This document shows positions 47,996-58,981 of a stretch of DNA of 64,000 bases, piece after piece. Position 1 is the stretch's first letter. Each line of letters opens with the position of its first letter. A program made the translations under genes and the position numbers. Under the pieces are notes generated by a model. It made no database searches, was not told where the DNA came from, and was given only the letters and a program-made list of their open reading frames with translations. Source of the stretch: Nageia nagi (lineage: Eukaryota > Pinophyta); NCBI GenBank assembly GCA_050084985.1, contig JBITNC010000001.1, forward strand, positions 147,312,001 through 147,376,000, written 5' to 3'.

Positions 47996-50900
47996 ATGAT
48001 CATTTCATCATGGAACACATAGGGTATCCATTAACTCGATAAAATTAGAATGGTAAAGTCCTTGATTCAAGAAGAACAACCTTATATTTTATTCATTCAA
48101 GAAACTCAAACTTTAGCAATAGTGGTTGATAAATGTAAACGTAAATTTTGGCATAGAAGTTCCCTTTTCTATAGGGACTTTGAAGGTAAATTTGGAGGTC
48201 ATGCTTTCCTTTGGGATAATTCAAAACTAACTACCTGGATGGAAATATCAGCTAGACACATAGAAACAAGACTCCAGTTTAGTCTTATTAATATTTATGC
48301 CCCATAAGATCCAAATCAAAAGCTAGAGTGTTGGAACCAACTAAAATATTGGTTAACTTTGTATGAGGAGCTCCCATGCGTAATTGGTGGAGACTTCAAT
48401 GCTATCCATAATTTGATGGAGAAATAAGGTGGCTCTAAGAAACTCAAGAAAAGTGATGAGGAGTTCAATAATTTCATTAAATTCAACCATTTGTTTTAAC
48501 CCTTTTGCAAATGGGGATAATTTACATGGTCTAACAAAAGATCCCAAGACTTCAAAGTTCTTAATAAAGTGGATAGATTCCTCTTCACATATCACTGGTC
48601 TTCCCAAGGTATTCTCATCCAAACCAAAATTATTCCAAAAGGAGGGTTAGATCATATACCCATTGCAGCCTCAATCAAACTTCCTACTCAACCTAGAGGA
48701 TCACATTTTAGATTTGAGTGCATGTGGCTCAATCATGAATCATTTTCTACAATGATTTAGGGATGGTGGAGAGAAGAATCTCATGTGTATGGAACACACA
48801 TGTCTAGATTTGTACATATGCTAAATAAACTAAAATTCAAATTGAAATAATGGAATATATCTTCATTTGGCCACCTAAAGGAGACAAAGTAGATTTTGAA
48901 AAATGAACTATAGATTATTGAGGAGCACCTCCAACATGAGCAAGATACTCCCCTTTTGGACTAAGAGAAATACTTGCTCAATAAATTAAATGAAATTTTC
49001 CTACAAGAGGATATTTTTTGGTAGAATAAGTCTCAGTTGTAATGGCTAAGTGAAGGAGATAAAAATACTAAATATTTCCATGCTACCACCATGGCCCATA
49101 GAAGCACAAACAAGATCACTAAACTCAAGGAATCTAGTGGCAAATTCATTTCTTCCCCAAATGACTTAGAAAGCCACATAGTGGAATTCTTTAAAGATTT
49201 GCTCACAGAGGAGAATTTAGCCAAGAAAAATGCACAAGATTATTTACTCCAGTTCATCCCACCCATTGTCTCACCTAGCTAAAATACCTCTCTAACTTAA
49301 CCCATTTCTAAAGTATAAGTGCACATAAAGGTCAATCACATAAGAAGCTTTAGAGCCCTCAATCCATATGGATTCCCTCCTAAACCAATTTTTTAGTACC
49401 TATTGAAGGAGGAAGTGGTTGCAGTGGTTAGAAAATCCTTTATGTATAAATAGGTCTTGGGAATGTTAAATCATAACTTTCTTGCTCTTATTCCTAAAGC
49501 AAAAGATGCAAACTCAATTGAAGCCTTCTTCCCAATATCTCTTTGCAATTATATTTATAAATTCATCTCTAAAGTGGCTGCTAATAGACTTAAATCTATC
49601 ATCCCATCACTCATTTCTGATGAACTAAAAGTTTTTGGTAGACTTTATCAACTAATGGATGTAGCCATCCTCATCCATGAGTTAATTCATTCTCTTAACA
49701 AGCATAATAGTAGAGGCTTGTTGATCAAAATTGACATGCAAAAGGCTTTCAATAGAGTGAATCGGGGATTCCTACTACACATGTTAGAAAAGTTTAGCTT
49801 TTCTCCATCTTGGGCTCAATGGATGTTTGGCCTCATTGTAAATCCCTCTTTCTCTATCCTCCTTAATGGTTGTGCAAAAGCATACTTTAGAAGTTCCCAA
49901 GAGCTTTGATAAGGTGATTCTCTATCTCCCTATCTCTTCATACTTATTGAGGAGGCCCTAGGTCATGGTCTAAATCATCTTTTTATTACAAGCAAAATTA
50001 AAGGCCTTCAAATTAGTTCTTCTTGCCCCCTTATGACTCACTCATAATTTGCAAATGATACCCTCCTCTATGTATACCCCTCAATTCAAGAGATCCATAT
50101 GATTAAGAATTTTATTAATACCTATGAGGTGGCTTTAGGAAAAGAAATTAATTACCAAAAATCCAAACTTTATGGGATCAATATCACACTAATACTATTG
50201 AATAAGTCATCCCACCTCCTAGGTATATCTTTAGACTCCCTACCAAACTCTTACATGGGTCTTCCTTTATTTCAAGGAGGAGATGTTGGTGATTTTTTGT
50301 CCAAGCTCAAATCCAAGTTATCTTCCAAAGTTGCAAGTTGGTCCTCTAAGTGCCTATCCTTGGTTGGGAGATTTGTAAAGATCAAATCTATCCTGAGTGC
50401 TCTACATATCTTTTGGCTTGGTATCTTGGTATCTTCTAGCTCCCTTCTAAGATTCTACAAGAAATAGAATGTATCATGCGAGACTTTCTTTGGAATGGAA
50501 ATTTTGAAACCAAGAAGATTCACTTAATTGAATGGAATATTATTTACTCAAATAATAAGAATAGGGTTCTAGACATCAAAAATCTCCATCTCTTCAACAT
50601 AGCCCTCTTAGGAAAATTGTTAATGAGAATTTGGAATCTAATAGTCCACATTCTAAATATTTGAACTCTAATAGTCCTGAATGCATTTTCATAGTTGAGG
50701 ACTCTCCCATTAGCTCTTTTATTTGGAATGGTCTTAGAAAGGCAAGATCCCATGTTGTTAAGCACCTAAAATAGGTCATAGGCATAAGGGAAAAGGTAGA
50801 TTTCTAGGAGAACACTTGGCTAATTGATATTCCTCTTTTAACAATTAGAAAGTTAAACTCAATGCAAAACCTACTTACTCGTTATTGGGGAGAGTGAGTA

Positions 50901-51650
50901 GATGGCTATTGGCATTGGGCAAATTCAAGGGATGGAAGAAACAAGGTTTGGCATAGCTTGATTCTTTCCCCTCATGATCTAAGGCATGAAGAATCTAAAT
51001 TGGAATCAATCCTTCTTCCATTAAAAATCAAACCATAGGGTAATGATCACCTAGAATGGTCTCTAACTCCTTTAGGGACCTATTTGATTCAATCCACCTT
51101 CAAAGCCCTATCTTCTTATGCTCTACCTATTTACCCCTCTTTAGTTTGGAAGTGAGTATGGAACTCAAAGGCTTGGTCAAAAGATAATTTTTTCCTATGG
51201 GATGTCATTCATGATTGGATATTCTCATGAGAGCATCTACATAAAAGGGGTTGGCCTAAAATTTCTATGTGTAATGTGTGGGTCTCATCCAAAGATGGGA
51301 AACCATCTCCTTTTGCATTGCCCTTATGCTATTAGTCTATGGCATAAACTCTTTTATGCCTTCCTCATGAATGAATCTCCTTTGAATACCAAAGAGCCAC
51401 CAATATTTGTTGGAGATCTCATTCAATCTTGGAATCCCCCCTGTCCACCCAAATTCCCCCTTCTATTCTAGTATGTTGCTCTAGTAATGTTCCTATGGAA
51501 CATATGGGTAGAAAGGAATAGTCAAATATTCAAAAGATCTCACTCTCCCAAGGATAACATTTAGTACAAGGTGGGCTTCTAACTATTAAACATCTAGAAG
51601 GCCTCTGTAAAATGCAAACTCATCACTCATAAGGAAAGAAAAATCATGGA
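47996..51650 (+). pseudogene. LINE ORF2: endonuclease, RT and zf-RVT
   Basis: Endonuclease (about 48,000-48,760): the start IISSWNT, catalytic Glu in IQETQT (48,101), GGDFNA (48,386-48,403), and GLDHIP where S-D-H is usual. RT (about 49,450-50,480): KVAANRLKSIIPSLIS, LIKIDMQKAFNRVN with the first catalytic Asp (49,733), and FANDTLLY at 50,048-50,070, where the family has F-A-D-D. A zinc-binding RT C-terminus follows: CVMCGSHPKMGNHLLLHCPY at about 51,268-51,327. More than ten stops and several frameshifts interrupt it. It would nick DNA and copy the LINE RNA at the target. Confidence 0.9.
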
Positions 51651-51720
51651 AACATGAAATTTGACCATCCAAGCATGGACTAGAAGCTCAAAATCCCAGC
51701 AATGATTGATAAACATATGA

Positions 51721-54400
51721 ATCTTTAACCTGGTTATCATCCTATAGTACCCATGATCCTATGTCATATTAGGGAGCCTCCTTATGAAGTTGCTTTCTAT
51801 AATGGCCAATTCATCTCTCAACTCTAGCTTGAGAAGAATCTTACATGCAAAGGAGCAAATACCAAGCTCGATGGAGCATCTTTTCTAAGCCAATTACTAG
51901 AACAACGATTGAAGGAAATATTGTTCATTTTCTTTCCAATTGAAATATGGTATAGTCACCATTTTTGTATGCTCAATCGTATTCTTAATCTAGAAGCAAA
52001 TTTTTTTTTAACCACAAAAAACATATATTTGAAGAAAAATAGAAAGATATTTTTACTTCTAGTTTCATTCTATTGATTTTATCATCTATGCATAAATTGT
52101 AAAGATATAAGTAAAGTCATTCCATTTAAGGAATTTCCTTTCACAATGACTAATATTGCTCCATATCATCTAAAGATCAATTTATCATAGATAAATTTTA
52201 TTAGCAAATATGACCTTCTAAAATTATATACCAAACATACCAATATATTTGGACAACCATGTAAAAAGTATAATATTTTAAAAAATATCCTTTATTTGGT
52301 TATTACATCTAGGTTTCTAAGGGGGGGAACCTATGCATGATTTGTGCATGTATCCCTTCATTCATTCCTTCATTAAAACTAAAATTTCATTTGATTCTTA
52401 AATTCCTAGGCCTGATAACCTTTGATTCTAATTATTTTATGTTGATTTTTATCTTGAAATTATAAAAAATAAAATTTAAACTAGAAAGATAACATATATA
52501 CATATGTAATACTAGGTGAAATCATACCATTGCATTGTAGAGGAAGCTAGAAGTTTGATATTCTTTTGAGATTGAATGCTAATTTTCATAAGTTGTAAGT
52601 TTATTTCAAGTGTATTATAATTCTAGTACCAAAATAAACTACAATTGATTTGGAATTATTTTAAGGTTTCTTCTATTTGATACCACTTATTGTCTATTAT
52701 CAATATATCTTCATTTTGATCTATGTTTTCTTTGAATTTGATGTTATATAAGGTTTTAACTAGGTAAACAACATCTTTGACTACAAATGGTTCAATATCA
52801 TTTTAAAACTTAGCTATTTGGTACTATTTATAGTCTACTATTGGTCAACCCTATAAGTGGCTATAATTAATTAAACACTAATAGAAATTATTATTATTTT
52901 TTGCATCACACCAAGATTCTATTATATGGTATATTTTGAATCAAACACTAATTAAGATTATAATTAATTTCATACCACAAGTAACAATGATTGATCAAAC
53001 ATCATATAGCACTACTATCATTCTAGACCTATTAAATTCAATAATTATTCTAGCAGAATTCATGAAATGGTACTAAATCAACTACATATTTTTTAAATCA
53101 ACTTGATAGCAATCCTTTTGGCATCATCCCAATCTTCATCCTTTTGTTGGCAACCTGATCATTTTCCTTTTTGTATCAAGTTAGTTAGAGAAAAATTAAT
53201 ATTATACTAGGTGCACATTTTTTACCAATTTTTTTACATCATTTTTAAAATTAGTATTAAATATCTCCTTCATTTAAAATGAGTTTTCTAATGCATTCAC
53301 TACTTTTTAATAATTGAATTTAGGAGGAGTCTTCAAATTTATCCTAGTCCCCACATTTTGCATATATGTCTATCAACATTGTTATCATAATTGTATAAAA
53401 TAGAAACTTACATCTAATTTTTTTTCTATGAATGTCCATGCCCCCATTTAAAATTAAAAAGATTACTATACAACTAAAACTCTTGCAATGACCATTGAAT
53501 ATGGTTTAAAATTAATCAATTACATTTTTAAATTATACTTACAAACCACCAAACAATGCTTATTCTATATATATTATGTGATCATGCATTCCATGAGATT
53601 GTGAATCTTTTTTGTATTTATCAATAATTATTTGAAATTCCTTAAGAAACCCAACTAGGGAATACCTTATAATCATTGTAACCTAGTATCTTTCTATTAC
53701 CATATTTCAAACAATACTTAGGCCTTCTATATATTATCATAATTGTAATAAGATGAGGCTATCTTCCAACCAAATTTGTCCACAAACTTTGGGCATATAT
53801 CCACAAATTCTAGCGTATATCAACCAAAATCAACTAAACTCATCAAGTTCAATCAATCAAGACCAGACCAAAATTTTTAACCATTTCCAGTCAATCCTAG
53901 CCCATTCCATCAACTTCCAGCTAATCATCCCATAATCATAATTTTATATACGCTCAAGCTTTTTTTCAAATTTAGCTAAAGGATAACTTTTTGCATTGTA
54001 ATATGTATCTATCAAAACATTTATTACAACATAATAATTATAATTGTAAATACTTTTCTTTTTAAATTTCTTATTCCCTCATCAAATTTTTTACCACATT
54101 AATATACTTTGAATGAGATTATTTTTAGTTTAAGAGAGGCCATGAAGTCTTATGGAGTGTAGATTGAGTTGTTTATGTTGCATAACTATGCCAAAGGATT
54201 TACTATTACAATATTGGGTGATCAATTTGACACCTAATAGTAAGTTTTCACACCTTTTTCAAGACTTATTCATTAAAGAATAATATTTACTTACATATCT
54301 TTAATATTTAATTAGTTGATTTTTTAAAAATACTGCGAAATCAACAAGAAGATTGTAAAATATTAGCATGAAAATTATACAATTGCAACTCAATTTGTAA
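51721..54400. other. AT-rich DNA between LINE and F-box gene
   Basis: No gene or repeat recognised apart from the possible LINE 3' UTR to about 51.9 kb. A 60-codon frame at 53,753-53,935 lies in a C- and A-rich stretch rich in Gln, Asn and Ser and is not convincing. The promoter of the F-box gene must lie here or in an upstream intron, but no clear TATA box was singled out. Confidence 0.45.
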
Positions 54401-55891
54401 TATAATCTACAAGAGTTCGAATTCTTTCAGATTTTGGAATCGGCTAATATTGTGGGGTTGTGGGATGCTTCATCCTTGCAATTACCTGCATCCTTCTTTA
54501 ATCTTTTCCCACAACGCCAAGATCTTTCACAGATCATAAGTAACTTATATTTAAAGGAGACGGCCCGGCTGAGGAGGCTCATTCCCTTCCACAGATTTCT
54601 TCAAGAACTCACTCATCGGCCGTTCCTCTCTGATAATCACAGAAAAGAAAGAAAGACTATTGAACTGAGAACGATGTTGCAAGAAGAAGGAGCTTCAGCT
54701 TCGGCACCCATCCAAATTGATAATCAAAGTAGTCCACGTGACCTCAGCCTACAAAACCCCACTGAAAAAGAAATTGAAGGAGAACTACCAGAAGGTCTCC
54801 TCTATGATCGAACAATATCACGACGCCCATGTCTTCTCCTAAACAATCAGGTGGAGGACGAGAACGGCACCCGCAATTATATGCCGCTTCCTCACATTCC
54901 CTCGCATTGTTTACACAATTACATCGACGATTGTGGAGTCCGGCAGGTGGACGAGATTGTGGCATGCTCTAGAGGATACCTTTGTTATCATCTTCGCCAT
55001 TCCAAGTGTTTCTTGATTTGCCATCCTGCAAGAAAATCCTCCGAATTCTTCATTCCCTATGGCAATACAATTCCAGGCTCTTCCATATTGGCAGTATTTA
55101 TGCAAGCCAGATCTCACAGAAATATACTGCTCGATGTTCTAGTCCGTGGCGATCCAGAGGATGGAATGCAAGCTTTTTCCTATTTCAAGGTGTTTTTTTA
55201 TACTTATGAGAGCACAACTGATGATGCTAATGGCGAGGTATCTTGGATTCACGGCAACAAGTGCTTCTTTCAGACCTCCGCAATAGGTGTTAATCCTCCT
55301 CCCATTTCAAGCTGTCAAAAAGGAGAAAGAACGAGTTATAGTTTGGTTTTCGATTATTCAAGTAATATTTTCATCATCTGGAAATGGGATGACAGTTGGC
55401 ATCGTTTGGAAATTGTTGATGACTATGATATTGGATTCTTATGGTTTAATACTGGTTATGGCCATGAACAGATAAGTCCAGCATTGTTTTCCTACAAAAA
55501 TAACTTGTTTATAATGAGTTACTTTCTAAAAGATGAAATGGATGATGAACAAAGACCAATAGGTCTGTGGAAGTTGGTGCCTGTTTTTGGTCGTAATGAA
55601 AAAGGATATACTCTGAAGAAGGTGGTTGAGTTTCCAAAGGCCCTGTGGGGATTCCGAATGCAAAGGAGTTATGATTTTGCACAGTTCAAGGATTCTTTCG
55701 CGGTCTTCGACGTTAACTATGGATGTGGACGTGCTTATAATTATGTTACGAAAAGATTTTACACATTTGGAAGCTGCAACCTTGATCCCGGAATGTCACG
55801 TCTCAGGGCTTTATATTATAAATATTCTGCTCCTCCTCAAGTTGCATCCACCTCTGCCTCTGCCTTTAACTCTACCCGGGATGCAAGATAA
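54401..55891 (+). CDS. F-box protein, main (probably last) exon
   Basis: The open frame runs from the stop at 54,398 to TAA at 55,889-55,891, about 496 codons. Codons 42-79 (LSQIISNLYLKETARLRRLI and on through FLQELTHRPFLSDNH) fit a divergent F-box, the SKP1-binding motif of SCF ubiquitin ligases. A variable acidic linker and a roughly 330-residue C-terminal region follow (PLPHIP, IVACSRGYLCYHL, FLICHPARKSSEFF, RPIGLWKLVPVF), like an F-box-associated substrate domain. The frame has no ATG before codon 92 (54,674), which would delete the F-box. Entry by splicing at CAG (54,428-54,430) is therefore likely; otherwise it is a pseudogene without a start. The exon is GC- and CpG-rich against AT-rich, CpG-poor flanks, and unbroken, suggesting selection. 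The target protein is unknown. Confidence 0.75.
   Translation, partial: YNLQEFEFFQILESANIVGLWDASSLQLPASFFNLFPQRQDLSQIISNLYLKETARLRRLIPFHRFLQELTHRPFLSDNHRKERKTIELRTMLQEEGASASAPIQIDNQSSPRDLSLQNPTEKEIEGELPEGLLYDRTISRRPCLLLNNQVEDENGTRNYMPLPHIPSHCLHNYIDDCGVRQVDEIVACSRGYLCYHLRHSKCFLICHPARKSSEFFIPYGNTIPGSSILAVFMQARSHRNILLDVLVRGDPEDGMQAFSYFKVFFYTYESTTDDANGEVSWIHGNKCFFQTSAIGVNPPPISSCQKGERTSYSLVFDYSSNIFIIWKWDDSWHRLEIVDDYDIGFLWFNTGYGHEQISPALFSYKNNLFIMSYFLKDEMDDEQRPIGLWKLVPVFGRNEKGYTLKKVVEFPKALWGFRMQRSYDFAQFKDSFAVFDVNYGCGRAYNYVTKRFYTFGSCNLDPGMSRLRALYYKYSAPPQVASTSASAFNSTRDAR
54428..54430 (+). other. Candidate splice acceptor of the F-box exon
   Basis: TTCGAATTCTTTCAG ends at 54,430, just where the sequence changes from AT-rich to GC-rich coding composition. 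The frame continues through it in phase 0 (ATT TTG GAA). The pyrimidine tract is short. A very short upstream exon (ATG at 54,142, donor GT at 54,157) would join in frame, but this is only a guess. Confidence 0.4.
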
Positions 55892-56340
55892 TCTGAATTG
55901 AATTATAGGGAATAAAAGAAAAAGGGGGTGGGTTGTACAAGATCGACATTCTTGTATTTATTCATCTTTCAGTGTGGTTCTTTTCATAGTCAGCTTTACT
56001 GCAATGGCTACAACTCAAGAAGATGGAGCGAACTTTATGCATTCAATAACAGTCGTATGTTGGCTTCATATCATCACCCCTCAAATTTGTTGCTACGATG
56101 TTAGTGAATAATCAGATGTTATTATATCACCTACAATTCTTAATTCCAACGAGAGCAATGAGTCATTTATAGCTGAATTGTCAATACAATGTTCTGTAAT
56201 GTTCTGAATGCCCTCCATAAGCTGAAGATCCCATTTCTTATTATCAACGTTTACTCAGAATTGTCAACCTTTACTCTTTTAGTCTTCATGAAATCATATC
56301 AAGCAGTTCTTGGTGTTGGATATTTCGTTAAGTAGGAACA
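55892..56340 (+). other. Probable 3' UTR of the F-box gene
   Basis: After the TAA the base composition stays intermediate until about 56,340, then drops to very AT-rich. There is no open frame. This fits a 3' UTR of up to about 400 bases. Confidence 0.45.
55911..55916 (+). terminator. Polyadenylation signal candidate
   Basis: AATAAA 20 bases after the stop codon, followed by a purine run and then a GT-rich stretch (GGGGGTGGGTTGT), as expected for a plant poly-A region. Other sites further down may be used instead. Confidence 0.4.
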
Positions 56341-56735
56341 TATTTATTATATATAATATAGTATAATACATATTTAATATTGTGATATTATAATATTTTT
56401 GCCTCGCTGAATTATATGTATAGTATATATATATATTTTAAAGTATCATTTAATTGTAAATCATTTTGAACATGCAAATTTTAGTTAGTTGTGTAAAGTA
56501 AAAGTAATTATATGAATAATGTAATTAATTAATATATAATGATATTTTTAAAATTTGTTTCATGCTAAGAATTATGTGATGTTATTATGAATTAAATATT
56601 TTGAGCATTCCAATAAAAATTATATTAAAGAAAAAAAAAACACAAGATTATAGGGAGAATGGTTAATCCCTAGAAAGTATTGCTATAACAACAGGTCATC
56701 AAAATAATTCACATAATTAGACTACCATCAAACTA
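56341..56735. other. AT-rich stretch
   Basis: Dominated by TA repeats and poly-A (for instance around 56,420-56,440 and 56,632-56,641). Nothing else recognised. Confidence 0.5.
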
Positions 56736-56739
56736 AAAG

Positions 56740-57440
56740 GGTATCTTAAAGTAGACCTTGTACCATCTTTACTATCTCCTTAACTTCAAATAGAATATGG
56801 GACAAATTTGAATGTGTTATATCTTCCATATATGTTGCCCATCTCTAATGTCTCTTGGACATATCTTCGAAACCTACTTTTCTATTATTCAGTGACTTTG
56901 ATGTGGTTATGTCATGTAACTAGCCACATACCCCAATGTAAAAGCTATCTTAGTTTTGCTATGGGTTAAATATAACTACCCACTAATGAATATAATATGG
57001 ATGCATTAATTATTGTACCATCTATAATAGACTTAGAAAACTTCATTTTGGAAGCCATATAAGTCATGGTTGCATTACAATATGTGAAAGAAAAAATACT
57101 ATCCTTCATTTGGCATATATGTAAGCCAAAAAAGTAGTACAACAAATAAAGTATTTTTGAACCTTATATTCTTACATTTGATTTTCATATAGAAATTTGT
57201 TATGATAATTAAATCATTTATATATAGAATACTAATGAAAACTTGTACACTTTGATACCTCACATATAGTTTTTTTTCTTCAACACACATCTAAATAAAA
57301 ACCTAATTCAATGAGAAAAGTATTTATTTTCTTATGCCATTCCCTGGGTGGTTTCTTCAACCCATATGATACTTTTTCAATTTATAAATAAAATTCTTAG
57401 ATCAATCTTAATCAAACCTTGGTACATCTCACAACCAAAA
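56740..57440 (-). pseudogene. Ty1/copia RT and RNase H relic
   Basis: Minus strand, in order: YKLKKYHMG, KINTFLIELGFYLDVC, KKLYVRYQSVQVFISILYIN leading to the active site YIND (YVDD in the family), then further down PHQSH and RFRRYVQETLEMGNIYGRYN, the start of copia RNase H. Copia is told from gypsy by the Y-V-D-D context and the L-K-K-A-L-Y-G-L-type block. One catalytic Asp has become Asn and stops are frequent. No LTRs were found. Confidence 0.75.
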
Positions 57441-57878
57441 TAAGAAGATAAATCTAGTGTAAGATGAGTAAAATCTAAGTATGATATGTAATCACTAGAT
57501 GCTTATAGTATACATAGATCCTCAAATACAGATTATACTTCATAATTTATAGTCAAGGCATAGACTGTTTTTCATATCCAAACCTACTTGACTAAAAGAT
57601 CCATTTCACCATTCACTATAGGGAACATATATTATGAAAATGTATTAAAACCATAATTTGAATAACATACACAATAAGATAGTTATTTATAGAGGTTCCT
57701 CTCAATCTAAGAGTGCATCCCCTTTTTGTCAATGTCTTTCTAATTTTTATTATTGATAAAAGGATTTAGAAGCTATAATCATAAGTAATGCAAGTGATGC
57801 CTCAATCTTGTAAATATTTTGTAGTATTTCCCTTCCATAATCTCTTTACTCTCTCCATATCAACTCAAACCATTCTGA
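57441..57878. other. Unassigned stretch
   Basis: May extend the copia relic upstream, but no motif is convincing. No other feature seen. Confidence 0.4.
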
Positions 57879-58390
57879 TGGTATTTTCTTAATTATTGAA
57901 GTTATGTAGCTTTGGCTTTCTTTCGGATCCCTTTCCTCTTAGCTCTTTAAAATCTGAACCCTCTCTATATTATTACTCCAATAGTTTTTTAGTTCTAAAT
58001 CTTCATTCTTCTTTATCATTTAATGATCCTAGGCCTACTTCTTTATGCAAGCTTCTTATACCATTGAAAACAAAGGAGCTCTTTTTACTTTTTTTCTTCC
58101 TCCTTAATCCCTCTAAATTAGCTAAAACTATTTTAATGGTATTTTATTACTTGTTGAAGATATGTAGCTCTAGATTTCTTTTAGCTCCCCAAACTTTTAA
58201 CTCTTGGGAATCTAAACCCTCTTTACATTATTATTTCAACAGTTCTTTCCTTATGGACCTTCATTTCTCTTTTTCATTTCATGATTATAGCCCTACTTCT
58301 CTCAACAATATTCTTAGAACATTGATAATGAAGAAGTTATTTTTCATTTGTTATCCTCTGTTGTCCCCAACAATAGGTTTTCTTCATTAA
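57879..58390 (+). repeat. 258-bp tandem duplication
   Basis: The segment starting TGGTATTTTCTTAATTATTG at 57,879 is repeated from 58,137 (TGGTATTTTATTACTTGTTG), an offset of 258 bases, a multiple of three. Both halves stay open in one plus frame, giving 164 codons in which EPSLYYYSNSF and KPSLHYYFNSSF correspond. The frame begins at TTG, has no early ATG and no recognisable domain, so I annotate the duplication and not a gene. Confidence 0.7.
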
Positions 58391-58639
58391 TTTATAGAAG
58401 TGGTGTAACAAAAACTCCCACCTCTTGGATGATTACATAGCCTTCGTGATTCTTGGCCTCATCCACTACTATGATTGGTGCTATTTTTTACTTGTAAATA
58501 ATTTCAACCACTTTTCCAACATTTTTAATTCCCCTTTTGATATGTATTAGGTTTTCATTATGGTTACATGTGATGATAAATACTCATCGAGTCTTGAATA
58601 GCATTTTTATACCTTTACCCATGTTGTCATACCATGATT

Positions 58640-58981
58640 TGCACAATTGGATTTTTTAATAATGATATTGTGCTACAAACAAATGACATCATTATTATCT
58701 TTATCACACTCCAAAAACTCTCTTTAAACAATATCATACCATGAATTCATGATGTTAGTATCATCCTTACCGCACTCAAGTGAATCTCTTCAACCAATGC
58801 CATATCGTAAAATTATGATGTTAACATCATCTAGGTTACACTATAGTAAGTATTCTTAAACTAATACCATGTTTCAAAGATATGATATTGACATTATACA
58901 TGCCACATTTTAGTAATTCTTTTTTAACTATCATCATACTACAAAGATATGATGTTAGCATAATCTTTACCACATTCTATT
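58640..58981 (-). repeat. Third 67-69-bp tandem array, inverted
   Basis: GATGTTAGTATCATC-like anchors at 58,682, 58,751, 58,817, 58,884 and 58,951 give spacings of 66-69 bases. Read on the minus strand, the unit resembles the arrays in the LTRs of the compact element (GATGTTAACATCATC-type core). The array stops at the terminus of LTR fragment D (58,982). It may be part of another LTR of that family, or an independent satellite block. Confidence 0.65.

Larger units (their letters stand above)
46790..51720 (+). mobile_element. Near full-length plant LINE, dead copy
   Basis: ORF1 (DUF4283 and zinc knuckle) is followed by ORF2 with endonuclease, RT and a C-terminal zinc-binding RT domain, the order of plant L1-type LINEs. 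Every part is broken by stops or frameshifts, though long open pieces remain. The 3' end is not marked by a clear poly-A tail; similarity to coding sequence ends near 51,650 and the 3' UTR may run to about 51.9 kb. No target duplication could be defined. It lies about 2.7 kb upstream of the F-box gene in the same orientation. Confidence 0.85.

Noticed and set aside
53753-53935. 60-codon Gln/Asn/Ser-rich frame upstream of the F-box gene as a first exon
   Set aside because: It is low-complexity, begins with ATG in AT-rich DNA and has no convincing donor in phase with the F-box exon.
54744-55209. Open frames on the other strand and in other frames inside the F-box exon
   Set aside because: They are shadows of the real frame in GC-richer sequence.
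57896-58390. 164-codon open frame as a new protein gene
   Set aside because: It starts with TTG, has no early ATG, is made of a tandem duplication and shows no domain or coding-like composition.
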